DNA from: Bacillota bacterium
Lineage (GTDB): Bacteria; Bacillota; Clostridia; Acetivibrionales; JAEXSP01
Length of the DNA: 64,000 nucleotides
Reading direction: 5' to 3'
Assembly (NCBI GenBank): GCA_023453795.1
Contig: JAEXSP010000007.1
Location: forward strand, 186,001 to 250,000
In this document: in pieces, positions 15,247 through 23,861 of the stretch
How the letters are laid out: each line of letters starts with the position of its first letter
Numbering within the stretch: the first letter of the stretch is position 1
The notes under the pieces: model-generated
Database searches by the model: none
Told to the model about the DNA's origin: nothing
The model's input: only the letters and a program-made list of their open reading frames with translations
Translations under genes and position numbers: made by a program

Positions 15247-16077
15247 ATGGATATTAATGAAAAGCTGGATTTGCTTAAAACAAAATTAAAAAAGCTTGGA
15301 AGTGTTGCAGTTGCTTTTTCGGGAGGAGTAGACAGTACTTTCCTTTTAAGAGTGGCTCATGATGTTCTGAAGGACAAGGTTCTTGCCGTTACGGCACGCT
15401 CCTCAACCTACCCTGAGAGAGAATACAGGGAAGCGGTTGAATATGTTGAAATGCTTGGTGTCAAACAGCTTGTCATTATATCGGAGGAACTGGATATAGA
15501 CGGGTTTTCTGCGAATCCCGTTAATCGGTGTTATTACTGTAAGAAAGAATTGTTCACAAAGATAACTGAGCTTGCGAAACAGAATAATATAGAATACATT
15601 GCTGACGGATCCAATGTCGATGATCTTGGGGATTACAGGCCGGGCAGGCAGGCTACTGAAGAACTGCATGTCGTAAGCCCTTTGAAGGAGGCGGGAATGA
15701 CAAAAGAGGACATACGGGCTTTGTCAAAGGAAATGGGTCTGCCGACATGGGATAAACCTGCATTTGCCTGCCTTGCTTCACGGTTTCCGTACGGGCAGAA
15801 TATCACAAGAGAAAAGTTAGAGATGGTTGATAAGGCAGAGCAGTTTCTTTTCGATCAGGGCTTTAAGCAGGTGAGAGTCAGGCATCATGGGGATGTGGCA
15901 AGGATTGAAGTTCCGGCGAGTGAGAGATGTAAATTTTTTAATGAGGAATTAATGGACAGTGTTTATAAAAAGTTCAAGGAAATCGGGTTCATGTACACTT
16001 CGCTGGATTTGAAGGGATATCGGACCGGGAGCATGAATGAGACTTTGTTCAAAGAACAGTTGATAGTTGATAGTTGA
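15247..16077 (+). CDS. larE: nickel-pincer cofactor sulfur transferase LarE
   Basis: A 276-residue PP-loop enzyme (SGGVDST, residues 25-31) that adds sulfur to the pyridinium dicarboxylate precursor of the nickel-pincer nucleotide cofactor. Cysteines at residues 95, 98 (RCYYC) and 175 (ACLASRFP) match the three-cysteine, iron-sulfur type of LarE described from Thermotoga, rather than the sacrificial single-cysteine type of Lactobacillus. GGGGAGG lies six bases before ATG 15247. A -10 like TATAAT (15199-15204) precedes it, so it may also have its own promoter. It sits in a cluster with larB and larC. Confidence 0.92.
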   Translation: MDINEKLDLLKTKLKKLGSVAVAFSGGVDSTFLLRVAHDVLKDKVLAVTARSSTYPEREYREAVEYVEMLGVKQLVIISEELDIDGFSANPVNRCYYCKKELFTKITELAKQNNIEYIADGSNVDDLGDYRPGRQATEELHVVSPLKEAGMTKEDIRALSKEMGLPTWDKPAFACLASRFPYGQNITREKLEMVDKAEQFLFDQGFKQVRVRHHGDVARIEVPASERCKFFNEELMDSVYKKFKEIGFMYTSLDLKGYRTGSMNETLFKEQLIVDS

Positions 16078-16140
16078 CAGTTGGTTGCTACTGCTTTGGT
16101 AAATTTCCCCCTCTTTTGAGAAGAGAGGGGATAGGGGTGA
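16064..16140. repeat. intergenic repeats after larE
   Basis: Two repeat pieces in succession: TTGATAGTTGACAGTTGG (16064-16084), related to the element at 7245-7392, and a REP-like hairpin CCCCTCT/AGAGGGG (about 16109-16130) ending GGGGATAGGGGTGAG. The latter resembles the CCCTCTC...GAGGGG...AGGGGTGAG repeats common in many bacteria. The second piece supplies the GTG start of the next gene. Confidence 0.55.
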
Positions 16141-17009
16141 GTTGGCTGAAAATAGGGATAATTGGTGCTGGGCGGGTAGGATGCGCCCTTGCAATCGGGT
16201 TAAAAGAAAAAGGCTTTGAAATAGCCGGTATATACAGCAGAAGTGTTAATTCCGTTGAGTACCTGAATAGCAGGCTTGGGATTAATGTTATCAATGACAT
16301 ATTCCCGACTGTTCAGAATTCCGATGCTATTTTCATTACTGTTCCGGATGGTCAAATCAACAGTGTTGCTGAGAAAATCAACATAAATATTTTGGATGTT
16401 CGGGGCAAGATATTTCTTCATTGCAGCGGAGCTTCAACTTCTGATGAATTAGCTCTATTGCATGACGCCGGTGCTCATATCGGTTCTCTTCATCCGATCC
16501 AGACTTTTGCGGACAGTGAAAACGGATGGAAGGGCCTTGATAACATTTATTTCGGATTTGAGGGCTCGGAAAAGTCATTGATATTTGCCCGGGCAATTGT
16601 GAATGCTTTTAACTCAAAATTGCTCATAATAGATAAAGAAAATAAAACATTATACCATGCGGCAGCCTCTATGCTTTCAAATTATACTGTAACTTTGTCC
16701 TATATTGCCGGGAAACTGCTTGGAAAAGCAGGAATCGAAACTGCCGACGGTATGGAAGCATTCATGCCCCTGATGAAAAGGACTGTTGAAAACATAACTG
16801 CTTCCGGCAGTGCTGCTGCTTTGACGGGTCCGATTTCAAGAGGCGATGTAAAGACAGTAGAAGCACATATTATCAAGATTAAAGAGGAGACGCCTGAACT
16901 GCTTGAAGTGTATAAAGCACTGGGCAGAAAAACTATCGAGATTGCAGCTCTAAAGGGAAGTATAAACTCTGAATATGCTGAAAAACTTAAAGACTTGTTT
17001 AAAGACTGA
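16137..17009 (+). CDS. Rossmann-fold oxidoreductase-like protein with DUF2520 domain
   Basis: A 290-residue protein with an N-terminal Rossmann domain (GAGRVG near residue 11 for NAD(P) binding) and a C-terminal DUF2520 alpha-helical domain. The family resembles ketopantoate and similar reductases but its activity is unknown. GTG 16137 is chosen because the upstream in-frame TTG at 16074 would translate the REP-like repeat (PPLLRREGIG). It lies between larE and larB, which is not part of the standard Lar pathway and may be an incidental passenger or an accessory. Confidence 0.82.
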   Translation: MSWLKIGIIGAGRVGCALAIGLKEKGFEIAGIYSRSVNSVEYLNSRLGINVINDIFPTVQNSDAIFITVPDGQINSVAEKININILDVRGKIFLHCSGASTSDELALLHDAGAHIGSLHPIQTFADSENGWKGLDNIYFGFEGSEKSLIFARAIVNAFNSKLLIIDKENKTLYHAAASMLSNYTVTLSYIAGKLLGKAGIETADGMEAFMPLMKRTVENITASGSAAALTGPISRGDVKTVEAHIIKIKEETPELLEVYKALGRKTIEIAALKGSINSEYAEKLKDLFKD

Positions 17010-17036
17010 TATTTATAATAGAATGGCGGTGTTTGA

Positions 17037-17783
17037 ATGGACACAGACAGCTTAAAGCATTTATTGGAAAATGTTAAGAACGGTCATTTGGATGTTGAAG
17101 ATGCCCTTAGTCAACTTAAAAAACTGCCCTTTGAGGATATAGGGTTTGCAAAAGTAGATCATCACAGAAATCTGCGGAACGGCTACCCTGAAGTTGTCTA
17201 CTGTCAGGGTAAAACCGTCATGCAGACAAAAGAAATCATAAAACGGCTGATGGAGCATGATAATAACATAATGGCAACAAGGGCAGGGGCGGATGTTTTT
17301 GAAGGCATTAAGGAAATCGCACCGGATGCGGTTTACTATGATGCTGCAAGAATTGTTGTTGTTAAGAAAAAGAGCATTAAAATGTCGGAAAAGATTATTG
17401 CGGTAATAACAGCAGGAACTTCAGATATTCCTGTTGCTGAGGAAGCGGCAGTGACCGCAGAAACCATGGGTAATAGTGTTAATAGGGTATATGACGTAGG
17501 TGTGGCTGGGATACATAGATTATTTGCAAATGCAGAAGCTTTAATGAATGCCAATGTGCTGGTCGTAGTGGCCGGAATGGAGGGTGCACTCGCCAGCGTT
17601 GTCGGAGGAATGGTTGATAAACCTGTAATAGCGGTGCCTACCAGTGTTGGATACGGTGCAAACTTCGGGGGGCTGTCTGCACTCTTGACGATGCTTAACA
17701 GCTGTGCAAGCGGAATCGGGGTAGTAAATATAGACAACGGCTTTGGAGCCGGATACCTTGCCAGCATGATAAATAAATTATAA
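17037..17783 (+). CDS. larB: nickel-pincer cofactor biosynthesis carboxylase LarB
   Basis: A 248-residue LarB, which carboxylates nicotinic acid adenine dinucleotide and hydrolyses it to the pyridinium dicarboxylate mononucleotide, the first step of the pathway. The C-terminal half (about residues 120-248) is PurE-like, with AVITAGTSDIPVAEEA, VVVAGMEGALASVVGG and SVGYGA motifs. ATG 17037 follows GGCGGTG. It is 27 bp after the DUF2520 gene and 16 bp before larC, fitting one operon. Confidence 0.92.
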   Translation: MDTDSLKHLLENVKNGHLDVEDALSQLKKLPFEDIGFAKVDHHRNLRNGYPEVVYCQGKTVMQTKEIIKRLMEHDNNIMATRAGADVFEGIKEIAPDAVYYDAARIVVVKKKSIKMSEKIIAVITAGTSDIPVAEEAAVTAETMGNSVNRVYDVGVAGIHRLFANAEALMNANVLVVVAGMEGALASVVGGMVDKPVIAVPTSVGYGANFGGLSALLTMLNSCASGIGVVNIDNGFGAGYLASMINKL

Positions 17784-17798
17784 ACCGGGGGTAAGACA

Positions 17799-19067
17799 AT
17801 GAGAGTTTTGTATTTCGACTGCTTTTCGGGTATAAGCGGCGATATGACATTGGGAGCGCTGCTGGATATAGGGGTTGATAAGGAACAATTCAAAAGTGAA
17901 TTGGATAAGCTTAACCTCAGCGGCTATGAAATTACCATCCAGAAAACCATTAAAAACGGTATAACGGGAACAGACGTAAATGTTGTGCTTAATGAGGACT
18001 GTGAGGAACATCGGAACAGTATACATGAGCATGAACACCATGAAAATGCCCATCATCATGTACACGATCATGTTCACAAAACCCATGCTCATTCAACCGG
18101 CGCCAGGAATCTGAAAGACATTGAAGTCTTGATTGAATTCAGTGATCTGAAACCGAGTGTTAAGAGCTTCAGTATCAAGGTTTTCAGGGAAATTGCCAAA
18201 GCTGAAGCCAAAGTCCATAACAAGGATATAAACGAAGTACATTTTCATGAAGTCGGTGCCGTTGATTCGATTGTTGATATAGTTGGGACAGCGATCTGTC
18301 TTGACCTTTTAGGTATTGAACGAGTCTTTTCGTCGCCTGTTCATGACGGTACAGGATTCATCAATTGCCAACATGGAATGCTGCCTGTTCCGGTACCTGC
18401 TGTAATGGAAATGCTTGTGGAAAGTAAAATACCCTATATTTCGGAAGACATAAATACTGAACTTGTAACTCCTACAGGAATGGGGATTATAAAATGCCTT
18501 GCGACAAGCTACGGCAGGATGCCTGCTATGATCATAGAGAAAATCGGATATGGAATGGGGAAACGCGAGACAGGAAGGCTGAATGCCCTTAGGGTTGTAA
18601 TGGGAACCCTCTTTGAGGAAGATTATTTAGAGGAGGAAATATCGGTATTGGAAACCAATATTGATGACATGACTCCGGAAGCAATCGGTTATACAGTGGA
18701 GAGCCTGCTAGAAAAGGGAGCGCTGGATGTTTTTACTTCTCCCATATACATGAAGAAGAACAGGTCTGCTGTAATGCTGACAGTGCTTGCGGCCAAGGAT
18801 AAGGAAAAAGAACTTGTTAATGTGCTGTTCAAGGAGACATCAACGTTAGGCGTAAGAGTCAGAAATACAGTCAGATATTGCATGGACAGGAAGATGGTTA
18901 AGGTTGATACTGAATATGGGGAAGTAAGGGTTAAGGTGGCTTCTTCAGGAGATATTGTTAAATTTGCCCCCGAATACGAAGACTGCAGGGAAATAGCTAA
19001 AAGAAGCGGCCTGCCTATAAGAAATGTATACGACCTTGTTAATGAAAAATCAAAGTATTTGATTTGA
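17799..19067 (+). CDS. larC: nickel-insertion protein LarC
   Basis: A 422-residue LarC, the CTP-dependent nickel inserter that completes the pincer cofactor. A His-rich loop (about residues 69-101) holds many histidines (HEHEHH, HHH, HVHDHVHKTHAH), a plausible nickel-binding region. The protein is one continuous frame, whereas some Lactobacillus species make LarC1/LarC2 by frameshifting. GGGGGTAAG precedes the ATG. Its stop overlaps the start region of the radical SAM gene (TGATG). Confidence 0.93.
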   Translation: MRVLYFDCFSGISGDMTLGALLDIGVDKEQFKSELDKLNLSGYEITIQKTIKNGITGTDVNVVLNEDCEEHRNSIHEHEHHENAHHHVHDHVHKTHAHSTGARNLKDIEVLIEFSDLKPSVKSFSIKVFREIAKAEAKVHNKDINEVHFHEVGAVDSIVDIVGTAICLDLLGIERVFSSPVHDGTGFINCQHGMLPVPVPAVMEMLVESKIPYISEDINTELVTPTGMGIIKCLATSYGRMPAMIIEKIGYGMGKRETGRLNALRVVMGTLFEEDYLEEEISVLETNIDDMTPEAIGYTVESLLEKGALDVFTSPIYMKKNRSAVMLTVLAAKDKEKELVNVLFKETSTLGVRVRNTVRYCMDRKMVKVDTEYGEVRVKVASSGDIVKFAPEYEDCREIAKRSGLPIRNVYDLVNEKSKYLI

Positions 19068-19081
19068 TGCTGAGGATAAAA

Positions 19082-20020
19082 ATGCTCTATTACAAGTTTT
19101 CTGATTTTTTGAAAAATAAATACGGAACAAAGGTTTATAAATTACCTATAAATATACCTGTTACCTGCCCAAACCGCGACGGAAGGCTGAGCGGCCAAGG
19201 CTGCATCTTTTGCGGAGAGGAAGGTGCGGGGTTTGAAAACCTGTCCAGCTTGCTTCCGGTTTCCGAACAAATACGGCAAAATGCGCAGTACATCGGAGAG
19301 AATTATAAGTCGGAAAAGTTCATTGCCTATTTTCAGAACTATTCCAATACATACCTTCCTTTAGATGAGTTTAAAAAGTATATGCTTGAAGCCTGTACAG
19401 ACAGGGTTGCCGCTATTTATATATCTACAAGGCCGGACTGCCTGAATGACAAATACCTTGAGTTCCTTAAGGAAATAAGCGTTTCAAAACAAATTGACAT
19501 AGTCATAGAGCTTGGTTTGCAGACTGTCAATTATCATACATTGAAAATCCTCAACAGAGGACACGGATTAGCCGAGTTCATAGACGCAGCAAACAGAGTC
19601 AGCCGGTTTGGCTTGGATACCTGTGCGCATTATATAGTTGATTTGCCGATGGACACTATTGAAGACGCTGTTGAAGGGGCAAAAATCATTTCAGCGCTAG
19701 GGATCAAACAGGTTAAGTGTCATTCACTATATATCCTGAAGAACACCGAATTGGGAGAGCTGTACCAGAAAGGGAAAATTGCCCCCGTTTCAGTAGAAGA
19801 ATATATTGAGAGGACAATTGCATTCCTGGAATATCTTGATCCCAAGATTGTAATTCAAAGACTAATAGGCAGAGCACCTGAGGATAGAAGTCTTTTCTGC
19901 AATTGGAGCATGAGTTGGTGGAAAATCCGGGATGCTATTGAAGAAAAGCTGTCAAAAGAGGGCAGATTTCAAGGACGTTTATTTAACTATCTAAACGGAG
20001 AAAGATGCACATGGGAATAA
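19082..20020 (+). CDS. TIGR01212-family radical SAM protein (YhcC-like)
   Basis: A 312-residue radical SAM enzyme of the YhcC/TIGR01212 family. The cluster-binding cysteines occur in CPNRDG...GCIFC near residues 23-39, where the first Cys is separated from the other two as in this family, followed by the usual EQIRQNAQYIG region. Function unknown, though the family resembles Elp3/HemN folds. The start ATG 19082 has GAGGAT at 19072-19077; ATG 19067 overlaps the larC stop and is an alternative. It ends the lar-associated run; coupling suggests co-transcription but not a Lar role. Confidence 0.87.
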   Translation: MLYYKFSDFLKNKYGTKVYKLPINIPVTCPNRDGRLSGQGCIFCGEEGAGFENLSSLLPVSEQIRQNAQYIGENYKSEKFIAYFQNYSNTYLPLDEFKKYMLEACTDRVAAIYISTRPDCLNDKYLEFLKEISVSKQIDIVIELGLQTVNYHTLKILNRGHGLAEFIDAANRVSRFGLDTCAHYIVDLPMDTIEDAVEGAKIISALGIKQVKCHSLYILKNTELGELYQKGKIAPVSVEEYIERTIAFLEYLDPKIVIQRLIGRAPEDRSLFCNWSMSWWKIRDAIEEKLSKEGRFQGRLFNYLNGERCTWE

Positions 20021-20051
20021 TTCAGATATTCTTAAGATTATAAATTTTATT

Positions 20052-20080
20052 TTGCAATGTTCAACAAATTTATATATAAT
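20052..20080 (+). promoter_or_regulatory. sigma-A promoter of guaA
   Basis: TTGCAA (20052-20057), 17-bp spacer, TATAAT (20075-20080), followed by a leader of about 115 nt. No purine riboswitch was recognised in it. Confidence 0.75.
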
Positions 20081-20202
20081 TAATACAACTTTCCCGCTTC
20101 GAATTAAGCAGCCATTCACAAAGGGCAATTATTGATTATAAATAATTCGATTTATTCAGGTAAGTTTCTTTAAGATAATTTTTAGCAGAAGGAGTTGTTA
20201 TT

Positions 20203-21738
20203 TTGAAAAATGAATTGATTTTAGTAATAGATTTCGGCGCCCAATATAACCAGCTGATCGCAAGAAGAGTGAGAGAAGCAAATGTTTATTGTGAGGTAAT
20301 ACCTTACAATGCTTCAATCGAAAAAATAAAAGCAATGAATCCCAAGGGTATTATTTTTTCAGGCGGCCCGGCAACGGTTCTTGATCCTAAAGCTCCATTC
20401 TGTGATAACGGAATGTTTGAGCTCGGAGTTCCTATTCTCGGAATATGCTACGGGATGCAGCTGATGAGCGTTATGCTTGGGGGCAGTGTTGTAAAGGCGG
20501 AGCAAAGGGAATATGGCAAAAAGGACATTAAGCTGAATAAGTCCTGTAAGATTTTTGATAACATAGCTTCAGAAACAACATGCTGGATGAGTCATACCTA
20601 CCATGTCGATAAAATGCCTCAGGGCTTTACAAGTACTGCTTGCACAGGCAACTGTTCCATTGCTGCAATGGAGAATAAAGAAAAGAAGTTCTATGCTGTT
20701 CAATTCCATCCAGAAGTAGTTCATACTCCAAAAGGAAGGGAAGTATTGAATAATTTCCTTTACGAAATATGCGGATGCACCGGCGACTGGAAAATGTCTG
20801 CTTACGCAGAAGAGACCATCAAAGCAATAAGGGAAAAGGTAGGGGACAAGAAGGTTCTTTGCGCACTTTCAGGAGGTGTTGATTCATCTGTCGCGGCAGT
20901 GCTTATCCATAAGGCAGTAGGCAAACAGCTTACCTGTATCTTCGTTGATCACGGGCTGCTCAGAAAATATGAAGGCGACCAGGTAGAACAGGTTTTTAGA
21001 GAACAATTTGATATAAATTTGGTAAGAGTTAATGCAGAAGAACGTTTCCTCTCGAAGCTGGCAGGAGTTTCAGACCCCGAAACAAAGAGAAAGATAATAG
21101 GAGAGGAATTTATAAGAGTATTTGAAGACGAGGCCAAGAAAATAGGGAAAGTAGATTTCCTTGTACAAGGTACCATATACCCGGATGTAATCGAAAGCGG
21201 AACGGGAGATGCAGCGGTAATAAAGAGCCATCACAATGTCGGCGGACTTCCTGATTACGTTGATTTTAAAGAAATTATTGAACCATTAAGAAATCTTTTT
21301 AAGGATGAGGTCAGGAAGCTTGGAGAAGAACTTGATATACCGGAAGAAATAGTTTGGAGACAGCCATTCCCGGGACCCGGACTGGCAATTAGGATTATTG
21401 GGGATATAACCAAGGATAAGCTTGAGATATTAAGGGATTCCGACTATATATTCCGTGAAGAGATTGCAAACGCAGGTCTTAAAAAGCAAATCAACCAATA
21501 CTTTACCGTATTGACCGGCATGAGAAGCGTTGGAGTAATGGGTGATGAGAGGACGTACGATTATACTCTGGCATTAAGAGCTGTTACAACAACTGATTTT
21601 ATGACGGCAGACTGGGCAAGAATACCGTATGATGTACTTGAGGGTATTTCCAACAGGATTGTAAATGAAGTAAAGCATATAAACAGGATAGTGTACGACA
21701 TAACAAGTAAGCCGCCGGCAACGATTGAGTGGGAATAG
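20203..21738 (+). CDS. guaA: GMP synthase (glutamine-hydrolysing)
   Basis: A 511-residue GuaA that makes GMP from XMP, glutamine and ATP. The class I amidotransferase domain (nucleophile in GICYGMQLM; HPEV histidine) is followed by the PP-loop (SGGVDSS) and the C-terminal dimer domain ending KPPATIEWE. The start is TTG 20203, with AAGGAG nine bases upstream. The last codons GAG TGG GAA TAG contain the attachment core of the integrated element; the element rewrites the stop codon (TAG) yet leaves the protein intact. The native end is seen at 35849. Confidence 0.97.
   Translation: MKNELILVIDFGAQYNQLIARRVREANVYCEVIPYNASIEKIKAMNPKGIIFSGGPATVLDPKAPFCDNGMFELGVPILGICYGMQLMSVMLGGSVVKAEQREYGKKDIKLNKSCKIFDNIASETTCWMSHTYHVDKMPQGFTSTACTGNCSIAAMENKEKKFYAVQFHPEVVHTPKGREVLNNFLYEICGCTGDWKMSAYAEETIKAIREKVGDKKVLCALSGGVDSSVAAVLIHKAVGKQLTCIFVDHGLLRKYEGDQVEQVFREQFDINLVRVNAEERFLSKLAGVSDPETKRKIIGEEFIRVFEDEAKKIGKVDFLVQGTIYPDVIESGTGDAAVIKSHHNVGGLPDYVDFKEIIEPLRNLFKDEVRKLGEELDIPEEIVWRQPFPGPGLAIRIIGDITKDKLEILRDSDYIFREEIANAGLKKQINQYFTVLTGMRSVGVMGDERTYDYTLALRAVTTTDFMTADWARIPYDVLEGISNRIVNEVKHINRIVYDITSKPPATIEWE
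21727..21737 (+). repeat. attL: 11-bp duplication at the guaA end
   Basis: GAGTGGGAATA. It is identical at 35849-35859, where it is followed by what is probably the original guaA terminator. Both ends have the last guaA codons, as expected when an element integrates at the 3' end of guaA. Confidence 0.9.
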
Positions 21739-21746
21739 TAAATAAA

Positions 21747-21784
21747 AACCCTGCAAGCCTTATAAAATCAAGGTTTGCAGGGTT
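21747..21784. terminator. bidirectional terminator between guaA and int
   Basis: 15-bp inverted repeat AACCCTGCAAGCCTT / AAGGTTTGCAGGGTT with a single G-T wobble (21747-21761 and 21770-21784), T-rich on the plus side and A-rich before it. It belongs to the element's left end. Confidence 0.85.
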
Positions 21785-21796
21785 AAATTTTTGTTT

Positions 21797-21814
21797 GTGA
21801 TACTCATATGATAC
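21797..21814. repeat. left arm-type repeats
   Basis: Two TGATAC copies (21798-21803, 21809-21814) spaced 11 bp apart, 60 bp inside attL; the same pair occurs near attR at 35729-35745. Confidence 0.6.
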
Positions 21815-21819
21815 ATTTC

Positions 21820-22917
21820 CTATATTTCAGGGGTTTCATTCGTTTCAGTTTGTGTCACTGAATTCATCTTTTGCAGCTTGTCAGCAACTTCACCCTGCTT
21901 GTTTGGATAAAGGTGTGAATAAGTCTGAAGGGTTGTTTCCACATTTTCATGACCAAGTCTTTCAGAGATCAGCAGTGGTGAAAACCCCATTTCAATAAGC
22001 AGGGATGCATGGGAATGTCTTAGATCATGGATTCTGATTCTTTTGACACTTGACTTCTTACATCCACGATCCATTTCATGATGCAGATAGTATTTTGTGA
22101 CTGGAAACAACCTTTCAGTTGGTTCATAGTCATAAAGCTTTGAAGCATAGTCCTGGACTATATCACAAAGGAATTTTGGGATTGTGATGATCCTTTTACT
22201 TTTGGGTGTCTTTGGATCAAGGATCAGGTCTTCATTGTCATGTCTTGCATAGTTTTTATTGACTGAAAGGGTTTGTGTATTAAAATCAAAGTCTTTCAAT
22301 GTCAATGCTAATAATTCACCTGATCTGATACCAGTCCAAAATAACACTTCAAAAGCTGCTTTGGAAATTGGTTTATCTGAAACATAAGGAATGAACTTGT
22401 TGAATTCAGCAGTTGTCCAAAATAGCATTGATTCAGCATTCTTTTTTCCCATTGATCCAGCTATCCTTGCAGGGTTGGATGGAAGTTTATAATACTTCAT
22501 AGCATAGTTGAAAATTGCTGAAAGCTGATTGTTCACTGTTTTCAAATATGTCTGACTGTAGTTGTTTTCATGTGTCAGAAGTTCATTTTGCCATTTCCTG
22601 ACTGTTGCAGGTTCAATGGTATTAATCGGCATATCTTTGAAATAAGGAAGAACCTTCAGATCAATCACATATTCTTTATTTGCATATGTAGTTGGTTTCA
22701 ACCTGGACTTACAGTCTTCCATATAAAGTTGAACAAGGCTTCCAAAGGTCATGTCAGGACTTGCAGTTGATTTGTTTAGAAATTCACGTTCATATGCTTT
22801 GGCTTCCTTTTGGGTCTTAAACCCACGTTTCAATGCTTGCTTGGTGTTGCCCATCCAGTCTTTATAATTGAACTTGCAATACCATGTTCCACGTTTTTCA
22901 TCTTTGTAAGTTGGCAT
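21820..22917 (-). CDS. int: phage-type tyrosine recombinase (integrase)
   Basis: A 365-residue integrase. The N-terminal AP2-like arm-binding domain (about residues 1-55) and SAM-like core-binding domain (about 60-165) precede the catalytic domain, with the usual R (RSGELLAL), HDLRHSHASLL (HxxR) and LGHENVETTLQTYSHL (H...Y) residues. The second ATG is preferred: AAAGGA lies nine bases before it, whereas the first ATG (22926) abuts that site. It catalyses integration and excision at guaA; an AlpA-type gene in the element may be the directionality factor. The leader contains a long inverted repeat. Confidence 0.95.
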   Translation of the reverse strand: MPTYKDEKRGTWYCKFNYKDWMGNTKQALKRGFKTQKEAKAYEREFLNKSTASPDMTFGSLVQLYMEDCKSRLKPTTYANKEYVIDLKVLPYFKDMPINTIEPATVRKWQNELLTHENNYSQTYLKTVNNQLSAIFNYAMKYYKLPSNPARIAGSMGKKNAESMLFWTTAEFNKFIPYVSDKPISKAAFEVLFWTGIRSGELLALTLKDFDFNTQTLSVNKNYARHDNEDLILDPKTPKSKRIITIPKFLCDIVQDYASKLYDYEPTERLFPVTKYYLHHEMDRGCKKSSVKRIRIHDLRHSHASLLIEMGFSPLLISERLGHENVETTLQTYSHLYPNKQGEVADKLQKMNSVTQTETNETPEI

Positions 22918-22940
22918 TATTATCATTCCTTTCTTTTCTT

Positions 22941-22994
22941 GCAGCTTCAGGAAATGATATAATATCCATGTGAGTGGGTATCATTTCAAGCTGC
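22941..22994. promoter_or_regulatory. long inverted repeat in the int leader
   Basis: GCAGCTT (cag) GAAATGATA ... TATCATTTCAAGCTGC: 16 pairs with a 3-base bulge and a loop of about 20. It lies between the XRE gene and the int ribosome binding site, so it could control int translation or processing. Confidence 0.5.
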
Positions 22995-23016
22995 TGCTTG
23001 GTTGGTATCTGTTTAT

Positions 23017-23055
23017 AGAATCCTGGGTGTTGGTAGCACCTGGGGTTCTTTTTTA
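23017..23055 (+). terminator. hairpin with T-run, plus strand
   Basis: AGAATCCTGGGTG / CACCTGGGGTTCT (imperfect) followed by TTTTTTATTTA. The T-run serves plus-strand transcription although the neighbouring genes are on the minus strand; it may shield the repressor gene from read-through. Confidence 0.5.
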
Positions 23056-23056
23056 T

Positions 23057-23602
23057 TTACTTACTTTCTTTCAACAGATCAGAAATTACATAATTTGCGT
23101 ATTTCAATAATTCATGCTTAAATTGCTTCCAATCTGTTTCCGATATTTCTTTTTTTTCACCTGAAGGTGTGGTTATCCTACAAATAATTTCACGATTCAA
23201 TTCAAGTTCCTTAGACCACTTTACATTTACCTTTTTCTTAAAACCACCAAGATTTATGGTTTCAAAATTCAATTCATATCCTAATGATTCTAATAATGCT
23301 ATTACTGCATTGCCCTGTTTGACTTCTAAATCAAGTTTGTTCAAGTAATAAGGGTCTTTGTTTGTTTCATTAAAATGATCAGTCAAGCCTTTCAAGTAGT
23401 CCATGCTGACACCAAAATAAGTAGCCACATGACTAATGGTTGAATCATTAGGAAGGATAAGTCCATTGCACCATCTGCTGACAGTTTGGGGTGTGACATG
23501 TAGGTCAGTTGCCAACACTTTCTTTTGAAAACTACCATCAATGGCTTGCCGTTCTCTGATTAATTCGTTCAACCTTGCACTAAATACTTCTTTTGTATTC
23601 AA
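23057..23602 (-). CDS. XRE-family repressor of the element
   Basis: A 181-residue regulator with an N-terminal HTH (about residues 5-75; FQKKVLATDLHVTPQTVSRW) and a C-terminal region of unknown fold (about 90-180) that may sense a ligand or dimerise; no LexA-like protease residues are visible. It starts at TTG 23602 with GAAGGTGA upstream. It is divergent from the small HTH gene at 23862, and the intervening DNA carries a 19-bp palindrome; this is the layout of a phage or satellite switch repressor. Confidence 0.85.
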   Translation of the reverse strand: MNTKEVFSARLNELIRERQAIDGSFQKKVLATDLHVTPQTVSRWCNGLILPNDSTISHVATYFGVSMDYLKGLTDHFNETNKDPYYLNKLDLEVKQGNAVIALLESLGYELNFETINLGGFKKKVNVKWSKELELNREIICRITTPSGEKKEISETDWKQFKHELLKYANYVISDLLKESK

Positions 23603-23624
23603 AAATTCACCTTCTTTCCTTCGC

Positions 23625-23683
23625 TTAACATCATGATTAAAAAATATGGAATTAAAACTGCTTGAATTAACATGGTGTTAATT
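23625..23683. promoter_or_regulatory. candidate repressor operators
   Basis: A perfect dyad AATTAACATGGTGTTAATT (23665-23683) and a degenerate copy TTAACATCATGATTAA (23625-23640) lie between the repressor and the rightward genes. Confidence 0.65.
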
Positions 23684-23861
23684 ATAGACTTATTATAGCA
23701 AGAAACAATCTTGTTGTCAAAAGAATTACAAAATAAATAATGTTCTTTGGAAACTGAATAAAGACCAGTAAACAGCATGGAACAATCCCCATGTTTTAAT
23801 ACCTGGATGTTATAAAGCATAAACGTGGTCATTAATAACAAAGATGAAAGAAGGTATAAAA

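Noticed and set aside
20081..20202. Purine riboswitch before guaA
   Set aside because: The leader lacks the conserved junction and loop bases.
23599..23841. 80-codon minus-strand frame in front of the repressor gene
   Set aside because: It overlaps the operator/promoter region, has odd composition and no ribosome binding site.
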